64,000 nt of DNA from Streptomyces sp. TN58 (GTDB lineage: Bacteria > Actinomycetota > Actinomycetes > Streptomycetales > Streptomycetaceae), in the NCBI RefSeq assembly GCF_001941845.1, contig NZ_CP018870.1, forward strand, positions 4,594,001 through 4,658,000. Direction: 5' to 3'. The notes beneath the pieces were generated by a model. That model ran no database searches. It was not told the origin of the DNA and saw nothing but the letters and a program-made list of their open reading frames with translations. The translations under genes were made by a program, and so were the position numbers. Position 1 is the stretch's first letter; the number at the start of each line of letters is the position of its first letter. This document shows positions 7,925 to 15,963 of this stretch, one piece after another.

Positions 7925-8884
7925 ATGATGATCCACTCCCTCTCCCTGCCCCCGTCCGACGCAGAGGTGGACGGCTGGCTGGCGGTCCTGACCGCCGCCG
8001 CGGCCGCCGACCTGCCCCACCTGCCCCCGCCCTCCCGGGTCGAGGTCGCCGGGCGGCTGCGCGTGACCCCGGCGCGCGGCCGGCCCGTACTGTGGACGGC
8101 CGGCGAGGGCGCGGGCGTGGCCGCCCTGCTCCTGTTCACCGAGGAGGGCAACACACACACCGCCTTCCTCGACGTGCTGGCGGTGCGCCCCGAGGAGCGG
8201 CGCCGGGGCGTCGGCACCGCCCTGTGGGAGCGGGTCCGCGAGGAACTGCTGGCGCAGGGCCGGACCTCGGTCGCGGCCATGGTGGACCTCGGCGGCCCCG
8301 GCCAGGCCTTCGCGGAGGCGATCGGCTTCGAGAACGTCCTGCCGATGGCCTGGTACGCGCAGGAGATACCGGCCGCGGCGCCGGACCGGGCCCCGCGGAC
8401 ACCCGGCTACGAGCTCCTGACCTGGCACGGCCTCGTCCCCGACGACTGGGCGCCCGCCGCGGCCGCCGCCCACGCGGCCATGGAGGACGCACCGACCGGG
8501 GACATGGACGAGCGGATCCAGACCTGGACCGCCCAGCGGCTGCACACCCTCCAGCAGCTGATCCTCGACCGGGGCGGGGACCTGAGCACCGTCGCCGCGG
8601 TGACCCCCGAGGGCGAGGTGGCCGCCTACACCGAGATCGTCCTGCCGGATCCCGACGGCACCAGCGCCCTCCAGTACGACACCGTGGTCCTGCCCGCCCA
8701 CCGCGGGCACGGCCTCGGACGGGCCGTGAAACGGCACATGGCCGCGCAGGCCGCCGCCCGCCACCCGCGGCTGCGCCGCATCACCACCACGGTGGCGGAC
8801 GAGAACGGCCCGATGCGGGCGGTGAACGAGGCGCTCGGCTACCGGCGCGAGCGCGGCGTCGGCATCTTCCAGACCAAGCTGTAG
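7925..8884 (+). CDS. Tandem GNAT-family N-acetyltransferase
   Basis: This 319-residue cytosolic protein has two acetyltransferase folds in series, like mycothiol synthase and related actinobacterial enzymes. The first acetyl-CoA loop is VRPEERRRGVGTAL (about residues 82-95), after a FLDVLAV strand. The second is LPAHRGHGLGRAVKRH (about 257-272), followed by TTTVADENGPMRAVNEALGY, the usual C-terminal GNAT block. Each has the R/Q-x-x-G-x-G/A signature. The substrate is unknown, and mycothiol synthase itself is normally encoded elsewhere. ATG 7925 and ATG 7928 are adjacent. The gene begins just after the MITE-like element, so its promoter may lie within that repeat. Confidence 0.85.
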   Translation: MMIHSLSLPPSDAEVDGWLAVLTAAAAADLPHLPPPSRVEVAGRLRVTPARGRPVLWTAGEGAGVAALLLFTEEGNTHTAFLDVLAVRPEERRRGVGTALWERVREELLAQGRTSVAAMVDLGGPGQAFAEAIGFENVLPMAWYAQEIPAAAPDRAPRTPGYELLTWHGLVPDDWAPAAAAAHAAMEDAPTGDMDERIQTWTAQRLHTLQQLILDRGGDLSTVAAVTPEGEVAAYTEIVLPDPDGTSALQYDTVVLPAHRGHGLGRAVKRHMAAQAAARHPRLRRITTTVADENGPMRAVNEALGYRRERGVGIFQTKL

Positions 8885-8891
8885 CCGCATC

Positions 8892-8932
8892 CGGGACCGC
8901 CGGGGACGGCTCCGGCCGCCCCGGCGGTCCCG
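8892..8932. terminator. Bidirectional hairpin between convergent GNAT and msrA genes
   Basis: CGGGACCGCCGGGG at 8892-8905 pairs perfectly with 8919-8932, a 14-bp G+C-rich stem with a 13-base loop. It lies between the stops of the two convergent genes. Confidence 0.75.
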
Positions 8933-8963
8933 CCAGGGGCGGGACCGGGGCGGGCGGCCGGAG

Positions 8964-9632
8964 TCACTCGCCGGGGGCCGCGGCCACGCCGATCGGGCAG
9001 GAGACGCCCGTGCCGCCGATCCCGCAGTAGCCGCCCGGGTTCTTGTCGAGGTACTGCTGATGGGCCGCTTCCGCCGGCCAGAAGGGGCGCCCGTCCGCCG
9101 GGAGCACGGCCGTGGTGATCTGCCCGTAGCCCGAGGAGCCCAGGACCTGCTGGTAGGCCGTGCGGGAGGCCTCCGCCGCCGCCTGCTGTGCGGGGGAGTG
9201 GGTGTAGACCGCCGAGCGGTACTGCGTGCCGACGTCGTTGCCCTGGCGGAAGCCCTGGGTGGGGTCGTGGGACTCCCAGAACAGCTTCAGCAGGGCCGCG
9301 TAGGACACCTGCGCGGGATCGAAGACGACGCGGACGGCCTCCGTGTGGCCGGTCAGGCCCGAGCAGACCTCCTCGTACGTCGGATTCTCCGTGAAGCCAC
9401 CCTGGTAGCCGACCAGCGTGGTCCACACCCCGGGCGTCTGCCAGAACTTGCGCTCCGCGCCCCAGAAACAGCCCAGGCCGAAGTCGGCGACCTCCAGATG
9501 CGCCGGATACGGGCCGGCCAGCGGATTGCCCAGCACGGTGTGCTGCTGGGGAAGGTCGAACAGCGGCTCCGCGCGGCCCGGCAGGGCCTCCTCGCGGGTG
9601 GGGAGCTCGGGCGTACGGCGGTACGAGAACAT
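8964..9632 (-). CDS. msrA: Peptide-methionine (S)-S-oxide reductase MsrA
   Basis: This 222-residue enzyme reduces the S-epimer of methionine sulfoxide in proteins and protects the cytosol from oxidation. The catalytic motif GLGCFWGAE contains Cys 55. [15 protein letters not shown] and [13 protein letters not shown] follow. The C-terminal [11 protein letters not shown] carries two further cysteines (203 and 212) at the positions of the recycling thiols of three-Cys MsrA enzymes. The frame continues far upstream, but the family N-terminus begins at [10 protein letters not shown], preceded by a purine-rich AAGGAGGGA site. Neighbours are convergent or separate, so it is probably monocistronic. 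Confidence 0.94.
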   Translation of the reverse strand: MFSYRRTPELPTREEALPGRAEPLFDLPQQHTVLGNPLAGPYPAHLEVADFGLGCFWGAERKFWQTPGVWTTLVGYQGGFTENPTYEEVCSGLTGHTEAVRVVFDPAQVSYAALLKLFWESHDPTQGFRQGNDVGTQYRSAVYTHSPAQQAAAEASRTAYQQVLGSSGYGQITTAVLPADGRPFWPAEAAHQQYLDKNPGGYCGIGGTGVSCPIGVAAAPGE

Positions 9633-9834
9633 GGATTCCCTCCTTGTGGAGGGCACAACGCACAGGGGGCGGGCCGGGATTCCCCGACCCGCCCGCCCGT
9701 ATGCCTCACAGGCCCGGCATGACCTCGCGCACGCCCGGTCCCGCGCGTGCACGCAGCGGGACTTCGGCACGTAGGACAGAAGGGGGCCGGGCAGAGGGCC
9801 ACGGTACGCGCGAGGAGAAGGTACGTCAGACGCG

Positions 9835-9869
9835 AGTGTCCCCACCCGCTCGAAGCGGGTGGGGACACT
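9835..9869. terminator. Strong hairpin with G+C direct repeats between the TPR gene and msrA
   Basis: AGTGTCCCCACCCGCT at 9835-9850 pairs perfectly with 9854-9869 around a 3-base loop, about 65 bp past the stop of the minus-strand TPR gene. It is followed at 9868-9945 by three copies of TGCGGACCGGCG about 28 bp apart. The rest of the 302-bp gap (9633-9934) should contain the msrA promoter; I see nothing else in it. Confidence 0.7.
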
Positions 9870-9934
9870 GCGGACCGGCGCGTGGGGCCCTTGCGGACCG
9901 GCGACCGGGGACGCTGCGGACCGGCGACCGCCCG

Positions 9935-11041
9935 CTACCGGGGGAGCGTCGCCGGCGACCCGCCGTTCGCCTCGTAGCCGGCCACCGCCAGCGCCCGGTA
10001 CACCGCGTACTGCGCCGCCGGATCCTCCGCCGCCGTCCACGGCAGCGCGCCCACGTACCCGTCGACGTGCCGGACCTGCTCCATCGCCTCCGCCCACCGC
10101 TCCATGTTGACCAGGAACAGCAGCAGCAGGTGGCGTACGTGCGCCAGCACCGGGTCGTCCTGCCGCGCCGTCCGTACCGCGTACAGCGCGCCCTCCACCG
10201 CCCGCGTCACGGCCTCGCTGCGGTAGAAGTTCCGGCTCAGCAGCACGTCCGGCAGGTTCTCGTACAGCGCGAACAGCGGCAGCGCCGCCAGCAGCGAGCC
10301 CTGCGGGGCACGCGCCGCGGCCGCGTGCGCGAAGGCGTCCGCCTTCTCCCGCGAGCCGTGCCACTTCGCGCACCAGTAGTGCAGCGCCGCCAGGTGGGCG
10401 CCCATGTGCTCCGGCGCCCGGTCGATGACCTTCGCCCACAGCTCGTCGAACTGCGTCTCCGGATACGCCAGACCGCGCGCGATCGCCAGCTCCGTGATGT
10501 AGGGGACCGGGTCCCCCGGCGCCAGCAGCGCGGCCTTCCGGCACGCCTCCCGGGCCTCCTCCAGGATGATCCGGTGGTCCTCCGCCCCGACACCGCCCGA
10601 GTGCCGCCACGCCTGCTGCACCAGCAGCTCCGCGTGCACCTGCGCACCGCCCGCGTCCTTCTCCGCCTCCAGCCGCCACGCCTTCAGCCACTGCGCGCCC
10701 ACCCCCGGCTGCGCCACCAGCTCCAGCGCCGCCGAACCACCGAAGGCCTGTACGCGCTGCCAGCGCCGCTCACCCTCCTGCGGGGTCCCGGCGAGCAGCT
10801 GCGAGGCGGCCTGCCACTGCCCGGTGCGCCGCACGTTGTCGAGGGCGTCCATCAGGTCCTGGTCGGGCCCGGGCACACGGACGTCGAGGTCTTCCTGCCG
10901 CTCGAATCCGTAGTTCGCCGGGTCCGCGGCGTCAGGGCTGCCCGGCGCGACCAGACGGACGCCGCCGCGGCTGCGCCGGACGAACGGGACGACGATGAAC
11001 ACGATCATGAGCACGGCGAACAGGAACCACAGAATCTCCAT
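9935..11041 (-). CDS. Membrane-anchored protein with TPR-like helical repeats
   Basis: This 368-residue protein starts [20 protein letters not shown], a single N-terminal membrane anchor followed by basic residues, so the rest should face the cytosol. The remaining 330 residues are Ala/Leu/Glu-rich and helical, with repeated W/L-A-A patterns ([52 protein letters not shown]) resembling degenerate tetratricopeptide repeats. A longer upstream reading exists but would hide the membrane anchor. It is divergent from the cystathionine gamma-synthase gene with only 76 bp between them. The function is unknown; a scaffold role would fit TPR proteins but is inference. Confidence 0.75.
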   Translation of the reverse strand: MEILWFLFAVLMIVFIVVPFVRRSRGGVRLVAPGSPDAADPANYGFERQEDLDVRVPGPDQDLMDALDNVRRTGQWQAASQLLAGTPQEGERRWQRVQAFGGSAALELVAQPGVGAQWLKAWRLEAEKDAGGAQVHAELLVQQAWRHSGGVGAEDHRIILEEAREACRKAALLAPGDPVPYITELAIARGLAYPETQFDELWAKVIDRAPEHMGAHLAALHYWCAKWHGSREKADAFAHAAAARAPQGSLLAALPLFALYENLPDVLLSRNFYRSEAVTRAVEGALYAVRTARQDDPVLAHVRHLLLLFLVNMERWAEAMEQVRHVDGYVGALPWTAAEDPAAQYAVYRALAVAGYEANGGSPATLPR

Positions 11042-11117
11042 GCCTCCAGCGAACCAGACCGAGGGGGCGACAGGCCAACAGGGGGGTGCACGCCGCCCCT
11101 GGGCATAGCATCGGACC

Positions 11118-12275
11118 ATGAGCGACGACAGCCACGAGCACCAGAGCTTCGAGACCCGCGCGATCCACGCGGGCAACACGGCGGACCCGCTGACCGGCGC
11201 GGTCGTGCCCCCGATCTACCAGGTCTCCACCTACAAGCAGGACGGCGTCGGCGGCCTGCGCGGCGGTTACGAGTACAGCCGCAGCGCCAACCCGACCCGC
11301 ACCGCGCTGGAGGAGAACCTCGCGGCGCTGGAAGGCGGCCGACGCGGCCTCGCCTTCGCGTCCGGGCTGGCCGCCGAGGACTGCCTGCTGCGTACGCTGC
11401 TCTCCCCGGGCGACCACGTGGTCATCCCGAACGACGCCTACGGCGGCACCTTCCGCCTCTTCGCGAAGGTCGTCTCCCGCTGGGGCGTGGAGTGGTCGGT
11501 GGCCGACACCTCCGACGCCGATTCCGTACGGGCCGCCCTCACCCCCAAGACGAAGGTCGTCTGGGTCGAGACCCCCTCCAACCCGCTCCTCGGCATCACC
11601 GACATCGCCGTCGTCGCCGACATCGCGCGGACGGCCGGCGCCAAGCTCGTCGTGGACAACACCTTCGCCTCGCCGTACCTCCAGCAGCCCCTGGCGCTGG
11701 GCGCGGACGTGGTCGTGCACTCGCTGACCAAGTACATGGGTGGACACTCCGACGTGGTCGGCGGCGCGCTGGTCACCGCCGACGAGGCGCTGGGCGAGGA
11801 GCTGGCCTACCACCAGAACGCGATGGGCGCGGTCGCCGGGCCGTTCGACTCGTGGGTCGTGCTGCGCGGCATCAAGACCCTCGCGGTGCGCATGGACCGG
11901 CACGCGGAGAACGCGGCGAAGATCGTCGAGGTGCTCAAGCGGCACCCGAAGGTCACCAAGGTCCTCTACCCGGGCCTGCCCGAGCACCCCGGCCACGAGA
12001 TCGCCGCCAAGCAGATGCGCAACTTCGGCGGCATGGTCTCCTTCCAGGTCGCCGGCGGCGAGGAAGAGGCCGTCGCGGTCTGCGGCCGCACCAGGATCTT
12101 CACGCTGGCCGAGTCCCTGGGCGGCGTCGAGTCCCTCATCGAGCACCCGGGCCGTATGACGCACGCGTCGGTGGCCGGCTCGGCGCTGGAGGTCCCCGCG
12201 GACCTGATCCGCGTCTCGGTGGGCATCGAGAACGCCGACGACCTGATCGCGGACCTGACGCAGGCGCTGGGCTGA
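11118..12275 (+). CDS. metB: Cystathionine gamma-synthase (Cys/Met metabolism PLP enzyme)
   Basis: This 385-residue cytosolic enzyme joins an activated homoserine ester to cysteine to give cystathionine in methionine synthesis. It has the family signature and PLP-binding lysine in VVHSLTKYMGGHSDVVGG (about residues 198-215), plus YEYSRSANPTRTALEENLAAL near the N-terminus and the C-terminal SLGGVESLIEHPGRMTHASV block. Cystathionine gamma-lyase and related enzymes share these motifs, so the exact reaction is less certain than the family. TAGCAT at 11106-11111 lies six bases before ATG 11118 with no Shine-Dalgarno, suggesting a leaderless transcript. Confidence 0.9.
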   Translation: MSDDSHEHQSFETRAIHAGNTADPLTGAVVPPIYQVSTYKQDGVGGLRGGYEYSRSANPTRTALEENLAALEGGRRGLAFASGLAAEDCLLRTLLSPGDHVVIPNDAYGGTFRLFAKVVSRWGVEWSVADTSDADSVRAALTPKTKVVWVETPSNPLLGITDIAVVADIARTAGAKLVVDNTFASPYLQQPLALGADVVVHSLTKYMGGHSDVVGGALVTADEALGEELAYHQNAMGAVAGPFDSWVVLRGIKTLAVRMDRHAENAAKIVEVLKRHPKVTKVLYPGLPEHPGHEIAAKQMRNFGGMVSFQVAGGEEEAVAVCGRTRIFTLAESLGGVESLIEHPGRMTHASVAGSALEVPADLIRVSVGIENADDLIADLTQALG

Positions 12276-12471
12276 CCCACCGCCGCCCCGCCCCCGCCGG
12301 GCTCACCCGACCCCGGCGGGGCCCAGCCCCAGGACCCCGGCCGGGCTCCACCCGACTCCGGCTGGGCTTCCCCCAGGACCCCGGCTGGGCTTCCCCCGGA
12401 CTCCGGCCGGGGCCTGGCTCTCCGGCTGGACCGAGCCGCTTCAGCCCTGCGGGCCCACCCCAGCCTCTACC

Positions 12472-12581
12472 CAGCCTCGCCGGCGTTTGAGGCGCGGGTC
12501 CGGGCAGAGCCCGGTGCCCGGCGGAGCCGGGTTTCCTGGGGCGCCGCCCCAGACCCCGCGCCTCAAACGCCGGCGAGGCTG
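12472..12581. repeat. 27-bp perfect inverted repeat of a streptomycete intergenic repeat family
   Basis: Bases 12472-12498 and 12555-12581 are exact reverse complements around a 56-bp G+C-rich centre. The arm core, CGCCGGCGTTTGAGGCGCGG, recurs in the tandem repeats at 40521-40730 as CGCCTCAAACGCCGGCG. It could also act as the terminator of metB. Such sequences seem common between streptomycete genes, but the copy number cannot be judged here. Confidence 0.8.
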
Positions 12582-13008
12582 AGGTGGTCCCGGCGGGGCT
12601 GAGGTGGCTCCTGGCGAGGCTGAGGTGGCCCTGGCGGGGCTGGGTGGCTCCCGGCGGGGCTGGGTGGCTCCGGGCGGGGCTGGGGTGGTCCCGGCGAGGC
12701 TGAGGTGGTCCCGGCGGGGCTGGGGTGGTCCCGGCGGGGCTGAGGTGGCCCCGGCGGGGCTGGGTGGCTCCCGGCGGGGCTGGGGTGGCCCCGGCGGGGC
12801 TGAGGTGGTCCCAGCGGGGCTGGGTGGCTCCCGGCGAGGCTGAGGTGGTCCCGGCGAGGCTGGGGTAGTCCCGGCGGGGCTGGGTGGCTCCGGGCGGGGC
12901 TGGGGTGGCCCCCGGCGAGGCTGAGGTGGTCCCAGCGGGGCAGGGTGGCCCCGGCGAGGCTGGTGTAGCCCAGGCGGGGTCAGATGGGCCCGGCGGGGCT
13001 GAAACGGC
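12571..13008. repeat. 20-bp minisatellite, about 22 copies
   Basis: Units resemble GGCGGGGCTGGGGTGGTCCC and vary at a few positions (gaggct/ggggct, ggtccc/gctccc/ggcccc). The period is 20, which is not a multiple of three, and the array merges with the right arm of the preceding palindrome. It shows strong G-over-C strand asymmetry and GGGG runs, so slipped-strand expansion is likely. Confidence 0.9.
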
Positions 13009-13032
13009 TCGGCGCAGCCGTTGGGCAGGGGG

Positions 13033-13287
13033 TCACCAGCCCTCCAGGGGTGGGGAGATGCCGCTCGGGGGGCCGGCCCAGGGGCGGGTCAGCGAGGCCC
13101 ACACCACGAAGGCCACCGCGGCGGCGAACAGCACCGCCCAGCCGAGCCTGCGCAGCGCCCGCCGCCGACGCAGCAGCCGGTCCCCGCGAGCCGCCGCGCC
13201 CGCGGCCAGACCCGTCGGCACCACCGGGTGCGGGCCCTCCAGAAGCCGCTTGACCTGCGCTTCCTTACGGTACGGGAGCCCGCTCAC
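13033..13287 (-). CDS. Small single-pass membrane protein coupled to the sigma-like gene
   Basis: This 84-residue protein starts at GTG in a GTGA overlap with the stop of the upstream sigma-like gene, so translation is probably coupled. It has a basic N-terminal cytosolic part (GLPYRKEAQVKRLLEG, GDRLLRRRRALRR), one membrane helix (LGWAVLFAAAVAFVVWASL, about residues 47-65) and a short outside tail. Its position directly after a sigma-like protein suggests a membrane anti-sigma or sequestering partner, but it has no zinc-binding anti-sigma motif, so that is inference. The extension into the upstream gene in this frame is a shadow. Confidence 0.65.
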   Translation of the reverse strand: MSGLPYRKEAQVKRLLEGPHPVVPTGLAAGAAARGDRLLRRRRALRRLGWAVLFAAAVAFVVWASLTRPWAGPPSGISPPLEGW

Positions 13288-13712
13288 GCCGCCTCCCGGG
13301 CCCTCAACAGCGACACGGCCCGGTTGCACAGCACCCGCACCCGCTCCACCGGCATCCCGAGCTGCGCCGCGGCGACCTCCTCCGCGACCCCCTCGTAGAG
13401 CCGCAGGACCAGCACCAGCCGCTCCGGCGGGCTGAGCCGCGCCAGCACCCCCGTCCCCCCGTGGTGGCGCCAGCCGGTCCTGGCGAAGGCCGCGCACAGC
13501 TCGTGTCGGGTGAAGTCGTACGGGTCGTCCCCGCGCAGCCGCCGCCAGTTCGCGTACGTACGCGCCAGCGCGCCCGCGAGCAGTCGGCGCGCGGACTCGG
13601 GTTCACCGGTCAGCAGTACCGCGACATGCAGGAGCCGCCCGGCCGCACCCGCGACGAAGGCTTCGAACTCGCCGTAGGAACCCGCCTGTTGATCAACCGC
13701 CCGCATGTTCAC
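13284..13712 (-). CDS. Short ECF-type (SigE-like) sigma factor homologue
   Basis: This protein of about 142 residues resembles small actinobacterial extracytoplasmic-function sigma factors. The N-terminal part (SYGEFEAFVAGAAGRLLHVA, ARTYANWRRL) resembles a reduced region 2. The C-terminal part (LSPPERLVLVLRLYEGVAEE through AAAQLGMPVERVRVLCNRAV) matches the region 4 helix-turn-helix that binds -35 elements. It is clearly shorter than typical ECF factors (about 170-200), and the region 2 core is weak. The start may be GTG 13712 or ATG 13706. It overlaps the membrane protein gene by four bases. It may be a real regulator with few targets or a degenerate one. Confidence 0.65.
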   Translation of the reverse strand: MNMRAVDQQAGSYGEFEAFVAGAAGRLLHVAVLLTGEPESARRLLAGALARTYANWRRLRGDDPYDFTRHELCAAFARTGWRHHGGTGVLARLSPPERLVLVLRLYEGVAEEVAAAQLGMPVERVRVLCNRAVSLLRAREAA

Positions 13713-13762
13713 ATAGTGCGGCCGGTGGGACCGGTCAGGTCAAGAGGACGGACATACTCCGC

Positions 13763-14284
13763 TCAGGAGGCGGGCCCGGCTTCGGCCACGGCCGCCATCA
13801 GCTCCGACAACGACAGGTTGAAGCGCGTCAGCAGCCCCGTGAAGGACTCGCGCTCGTCCTCGCTCCAGCCCTCCGTCACCCGGGCCATGAGCTCGCGCCG
13901 CGAGGAACGCACCTCCTCCAGCCGCGCCAGCCCCCGCGGGGACAGCGCGAGGACCACGGCCCGCCCGTCCTCCGGGTGCGAGGTCCGCTTGACCAGACCG
14001 CCGTCGACCAGCGGCGCGACCTGCCGCGTGACCGTGGAGGAGTCGATCCCCATGCCCCCGGCGAGCGCCTTCACGCCCATCGGGCCTTCCAGGTCGAGCC
14101 GGTTGAGCAGCAGATAGGCGGCGCGGTCCATCGAGTTGCGGGCCTGGCCCACGCCGCCCAGACGGGTCTGCTCGGCGCGGCGGGCGAAAACCGCCACCTG
14201 GTGCTGGAGCGCGTCGAGCAGACCGGCTCCGGCAGGCCCGTCGGCCGGCACGGACAGATCGGAATTGGCCGGGGAGGAAGGCAT
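13763..14284 (-). CDS. MarR-family transcriptional regulator
   Basis: This 173-residue winged-helix dimer probably represses or senses small ligands. The helix-turn-helix is in MGVKALAGGMGIDSSTVTRQ (about residues 80-99), followed by the wing VKRTSHPEDGRAVVLALSPRG, a typical MarR D-x-R-[AG] wing. The real N-terminus is MPSSPANSDLSV; the frame stays open upstream only as a shadow of the divergent ilvA gene. It faces the threonine dehydratase gene across a 249-bp region holding a CTCGTACG palindrome that may be its operator. Confidence 0.88.
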   Translation of the reverse strand: MPSSPANSDLSVPADGPAGAGLLDALQHQVAVFARRAEQTRLGGVGQARNSMDRAAYLLLNRLDLEGPMGVKALAGGMGIDSSTVTRQVAPLVDGGLVKRTSHPEDGRAVVLALSPRGLARLEEVRSSRRELMARVTEGWSEDERESFTGLLTRFNLSLSELMAAVAEAGPAS

Positions 14285-14349
14285 GGCCGTGGGCTCTCTT
14301 CGCGTGGGTCCGACAAGGATGGGGGACAGAGTACGCGGCCCTGCGGCGG

Positions 14350-14368
14350 CTCGTACGCCTCGTACGAG
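14350..14368. promoter_or_regulatory. Candidate MarR operator in the divergent marR-ilvA region
   Basis: CTCGTACG at 14350-14357 and CGTACGAG at 14361-14368 form an 8-bp inverted repeat with a 3-base spacer. The second half also completes the perfect 10-bp palindrome CTCGTACGAG (14359-14368). It lies 66 bp before the MarR start codon. This is the size and symmetry expected for MarR dimers; assignment is by position only. Confidence 0.4.
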
Positions 14369-14533
14369 AACTTGTACGGCCCGCACAGGCGGGCGCCCCG
14401 CACCCGTACCGGATGGCGAGATTTCGCCCATCGCCGCAGCTCCGCCCCTACCCGCCGGTAGACCCTCGCGCCGCCGCCGCCCCCCTCGTGGACGCTCCCG
14501 GCCCGGTCCCGCCCGGGCTGCGAGACTGACGGC

Positions 14534-15766
14534 ATGAACTACCGCGTGCCCCAGCCCGTCCCGCAGGTCATCCTCGACGACGTACGGGGGGCTCAGAAGA
14601 TGCTCTCCGGCGTCTCCCGGGTCACACCGATGGAAGGCAGCAGGCACCTCTCCGCACTCACCGGCTCCCCGGTCCACTTCAAGTGCGAGAACCTCCAGCG
14701 CACCGGATCCTTCAAACTGCGCGGGGCCTACGTCCGCATCGCGGGCCTGCGCCCCGAACAGCGCGCCGCCGGAGTCGTGGCCGCCAGCGCCGGCAACCAC
14801 GCCCAGGGCGTGGCACTGGCCTCCTCCCTCCTCGGGGTCCGCTCCACCGTGTTCATGCCGGTCGGTGCGCCCCTGCCGAAGGTCGCCGCGACCCAGGAGT
14901 ACGGGGCCGACGTACGCCTGCACGGACAGGTCGTCGACGAGACCTTCCTGGCCGCCCAGGAGTACGCGGACCGCACCGGCGCCGTGTTCATCCACCCCTT
15001 CGACCACCGCGACATCATCGCCGGCCAGGGCACCGTCGGCCTGGAGATCCTGGAGCAGTGCCCGGAGGTGCGCACCATCCTCGTCGGCATCGGCGGCGGC
15101 GGTCTCGCCGCCGGAGTCGCCGTCGCCGTCAAGGCGCTGCGGCCCGACGTACGGGTCATCGGCGTCCAGGCGGCGGGCGCCGCCGCCTACCCGCCCTCCC
15201 TCCGGGCCGGCCACCCGGTCTCGATCGACGACCCCAACACCATGGCCGACGGCATCAAGGTCGGGCGGCCAGGCGACATCCCGTTCAGGATCATCGGCGA
15301 ACTCCTCGACGACGTGCGCACGGTGTCCGAGGACGCCCTCTCCAGCGCCCTGCTGCTCTGCCTCGAACGGGCGAAACTCGTCGTCGAGCCCGCCGGGTGC
15401 AGTACGGTGGCGGCCCTGCTGGCCGAGCCCGAGCTGTACGGGTCGGGCCCGGTCGTGGCCGTACTGTCCGGCGGGAACGTCGACCCGCTCCTGCTCCAGC
15501 GGATCCTGCGGCACGGCATGGCGGCGGCCGGCCGCTACCTGTCGCTGCGGCTGCGCGTGGCCGACCGGCCCGGGGCGCTGGCCGGCCTCCTGGGGGTGCT
15601 GTCGGCGGTGGACGCGAACGTGCTCGACGTCAGCCACGTACGGACAGACCCGATGCTGGGACTCACGGAGGTGGAGGTGGAACTGCACCTGGAGACCAAG
15701 GGGCCGGAGCACTGCGCGGAGGTCGCACGGACCCTGCACGGCGCCGGCTACAAGGTGATGGGGTAG
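14534..15766 (+). CDS. ilvA: Threonine dehydratase with C-terminal ACT domain
   Basis: This 410-residue PLP enzyme deaminates L-threonine to 2-oxobutanoate, for isoleucine synthesis or threonine breakdown. The PLP lysine is Lys 61 in RTGSFKLRGAY. SAGNHAQGVA and the glycine loop GIGGGGLAAG that holds the PLP phosphate are clear. A C-terminal domain from about residue 335 (LRLRVADRPGALAGLLGVLS) is ACT-like and would give amino-acid control. Length suits the single-ACT threonine ammonia-lyase type, so a catabolic role is possible. It is divergent from a MarR regulator, which may control it. Confidence 0.9.
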   Translation: MNYRVPQPVPQVILDDVRGAQKMLSGVSRVTPMEGSRHLSALTGSPVHFKCENLQRTGSFKLRGAYVRIAGLRPEQRAAGVVAASAGNHAQGVALASSLLGVRSTVFMPVGAPLPKVAATQEYGADVRLHGQVVDETFLAAQEYADRTGAVFIHPFDHRDIIAGQGTVGLEILEQCPEVRTILVGIGGGGLAAGVAVAVKALRPDVRVIGVQAAGAAAYPPSLRAGHPVSIDDPNTMADGIKVGRPGDIPFRIIGELLDDVRTVSEDALSSALLLCLERAKLVVEPAGCSTVAALLAEPELYGSGPVVAVLSGGNVDPLLLQRILRHGMAAAGRYLSLRLRVADRPGALAGLLGVLSAVDANVLDVSHVRTDPMLGLTEVEVELHLETKGPEHCAEVARTLHGAGYKVMG

Positions 15767-15963
15767 CGGCCTGGGCCGGGGCCTGGGCCGGGGCCGGGGC
15801 CGGGGGCTGGGCCCGGGGGCAGGGGGCGGCGTACGCGTAGGCCGCCGGTTCGCACCGCCCACTCGTTCGGCCGAGCGCGACCCGCCCGCCGCCCATAGGA
15901 TTTGCGCATAACTGCCCTGATCGGCTTGACACCACCGGCTCGATTCACATGGGGAGAATCCAT

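Larger units (their letters stand above)
12276..13032. other. Non-coding repeat-rich interval
   Basis: This 757-bp gap has no supportable gene. It begins with loosely repeated GGCTGGGCTTCCCCC-type segments (12300-12420), then the 27-bp palindrome, then the 20-bp minisatellite. Open frames crossing it translate only the repeats. Confidence 0.8.

Noticed and set aside
6130..9030. Very long plus-strand open frame of 966 codons
   Set aside because: It runs out of frame through the L,D-transpeptidase and acetyltransferase genes, has Arg/Gly-rich composition without domains, and crosses the terminator and the MITE-like element.
9644..12490. Open frame of 948 codons opposite the TPR gene and across metB
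   Set aside because: It is a shadow caused by high G+C; the real genes on both strands have conserved motifs and starts.
12604..13435. Open frames giving a Gly/Ala/Trp repeat protein
   Set aside because: They only translate the 20-bp minisatellite; the 20-residue peptide period is just three DNA units. There is no ribosome site.
15926..15931. TTGACA as a -35 box for the ABC exporter
   Set aside because: No -10 hexamer lies 16-19 bp downstream; the sequence there is ATGGGG at the start region itself.
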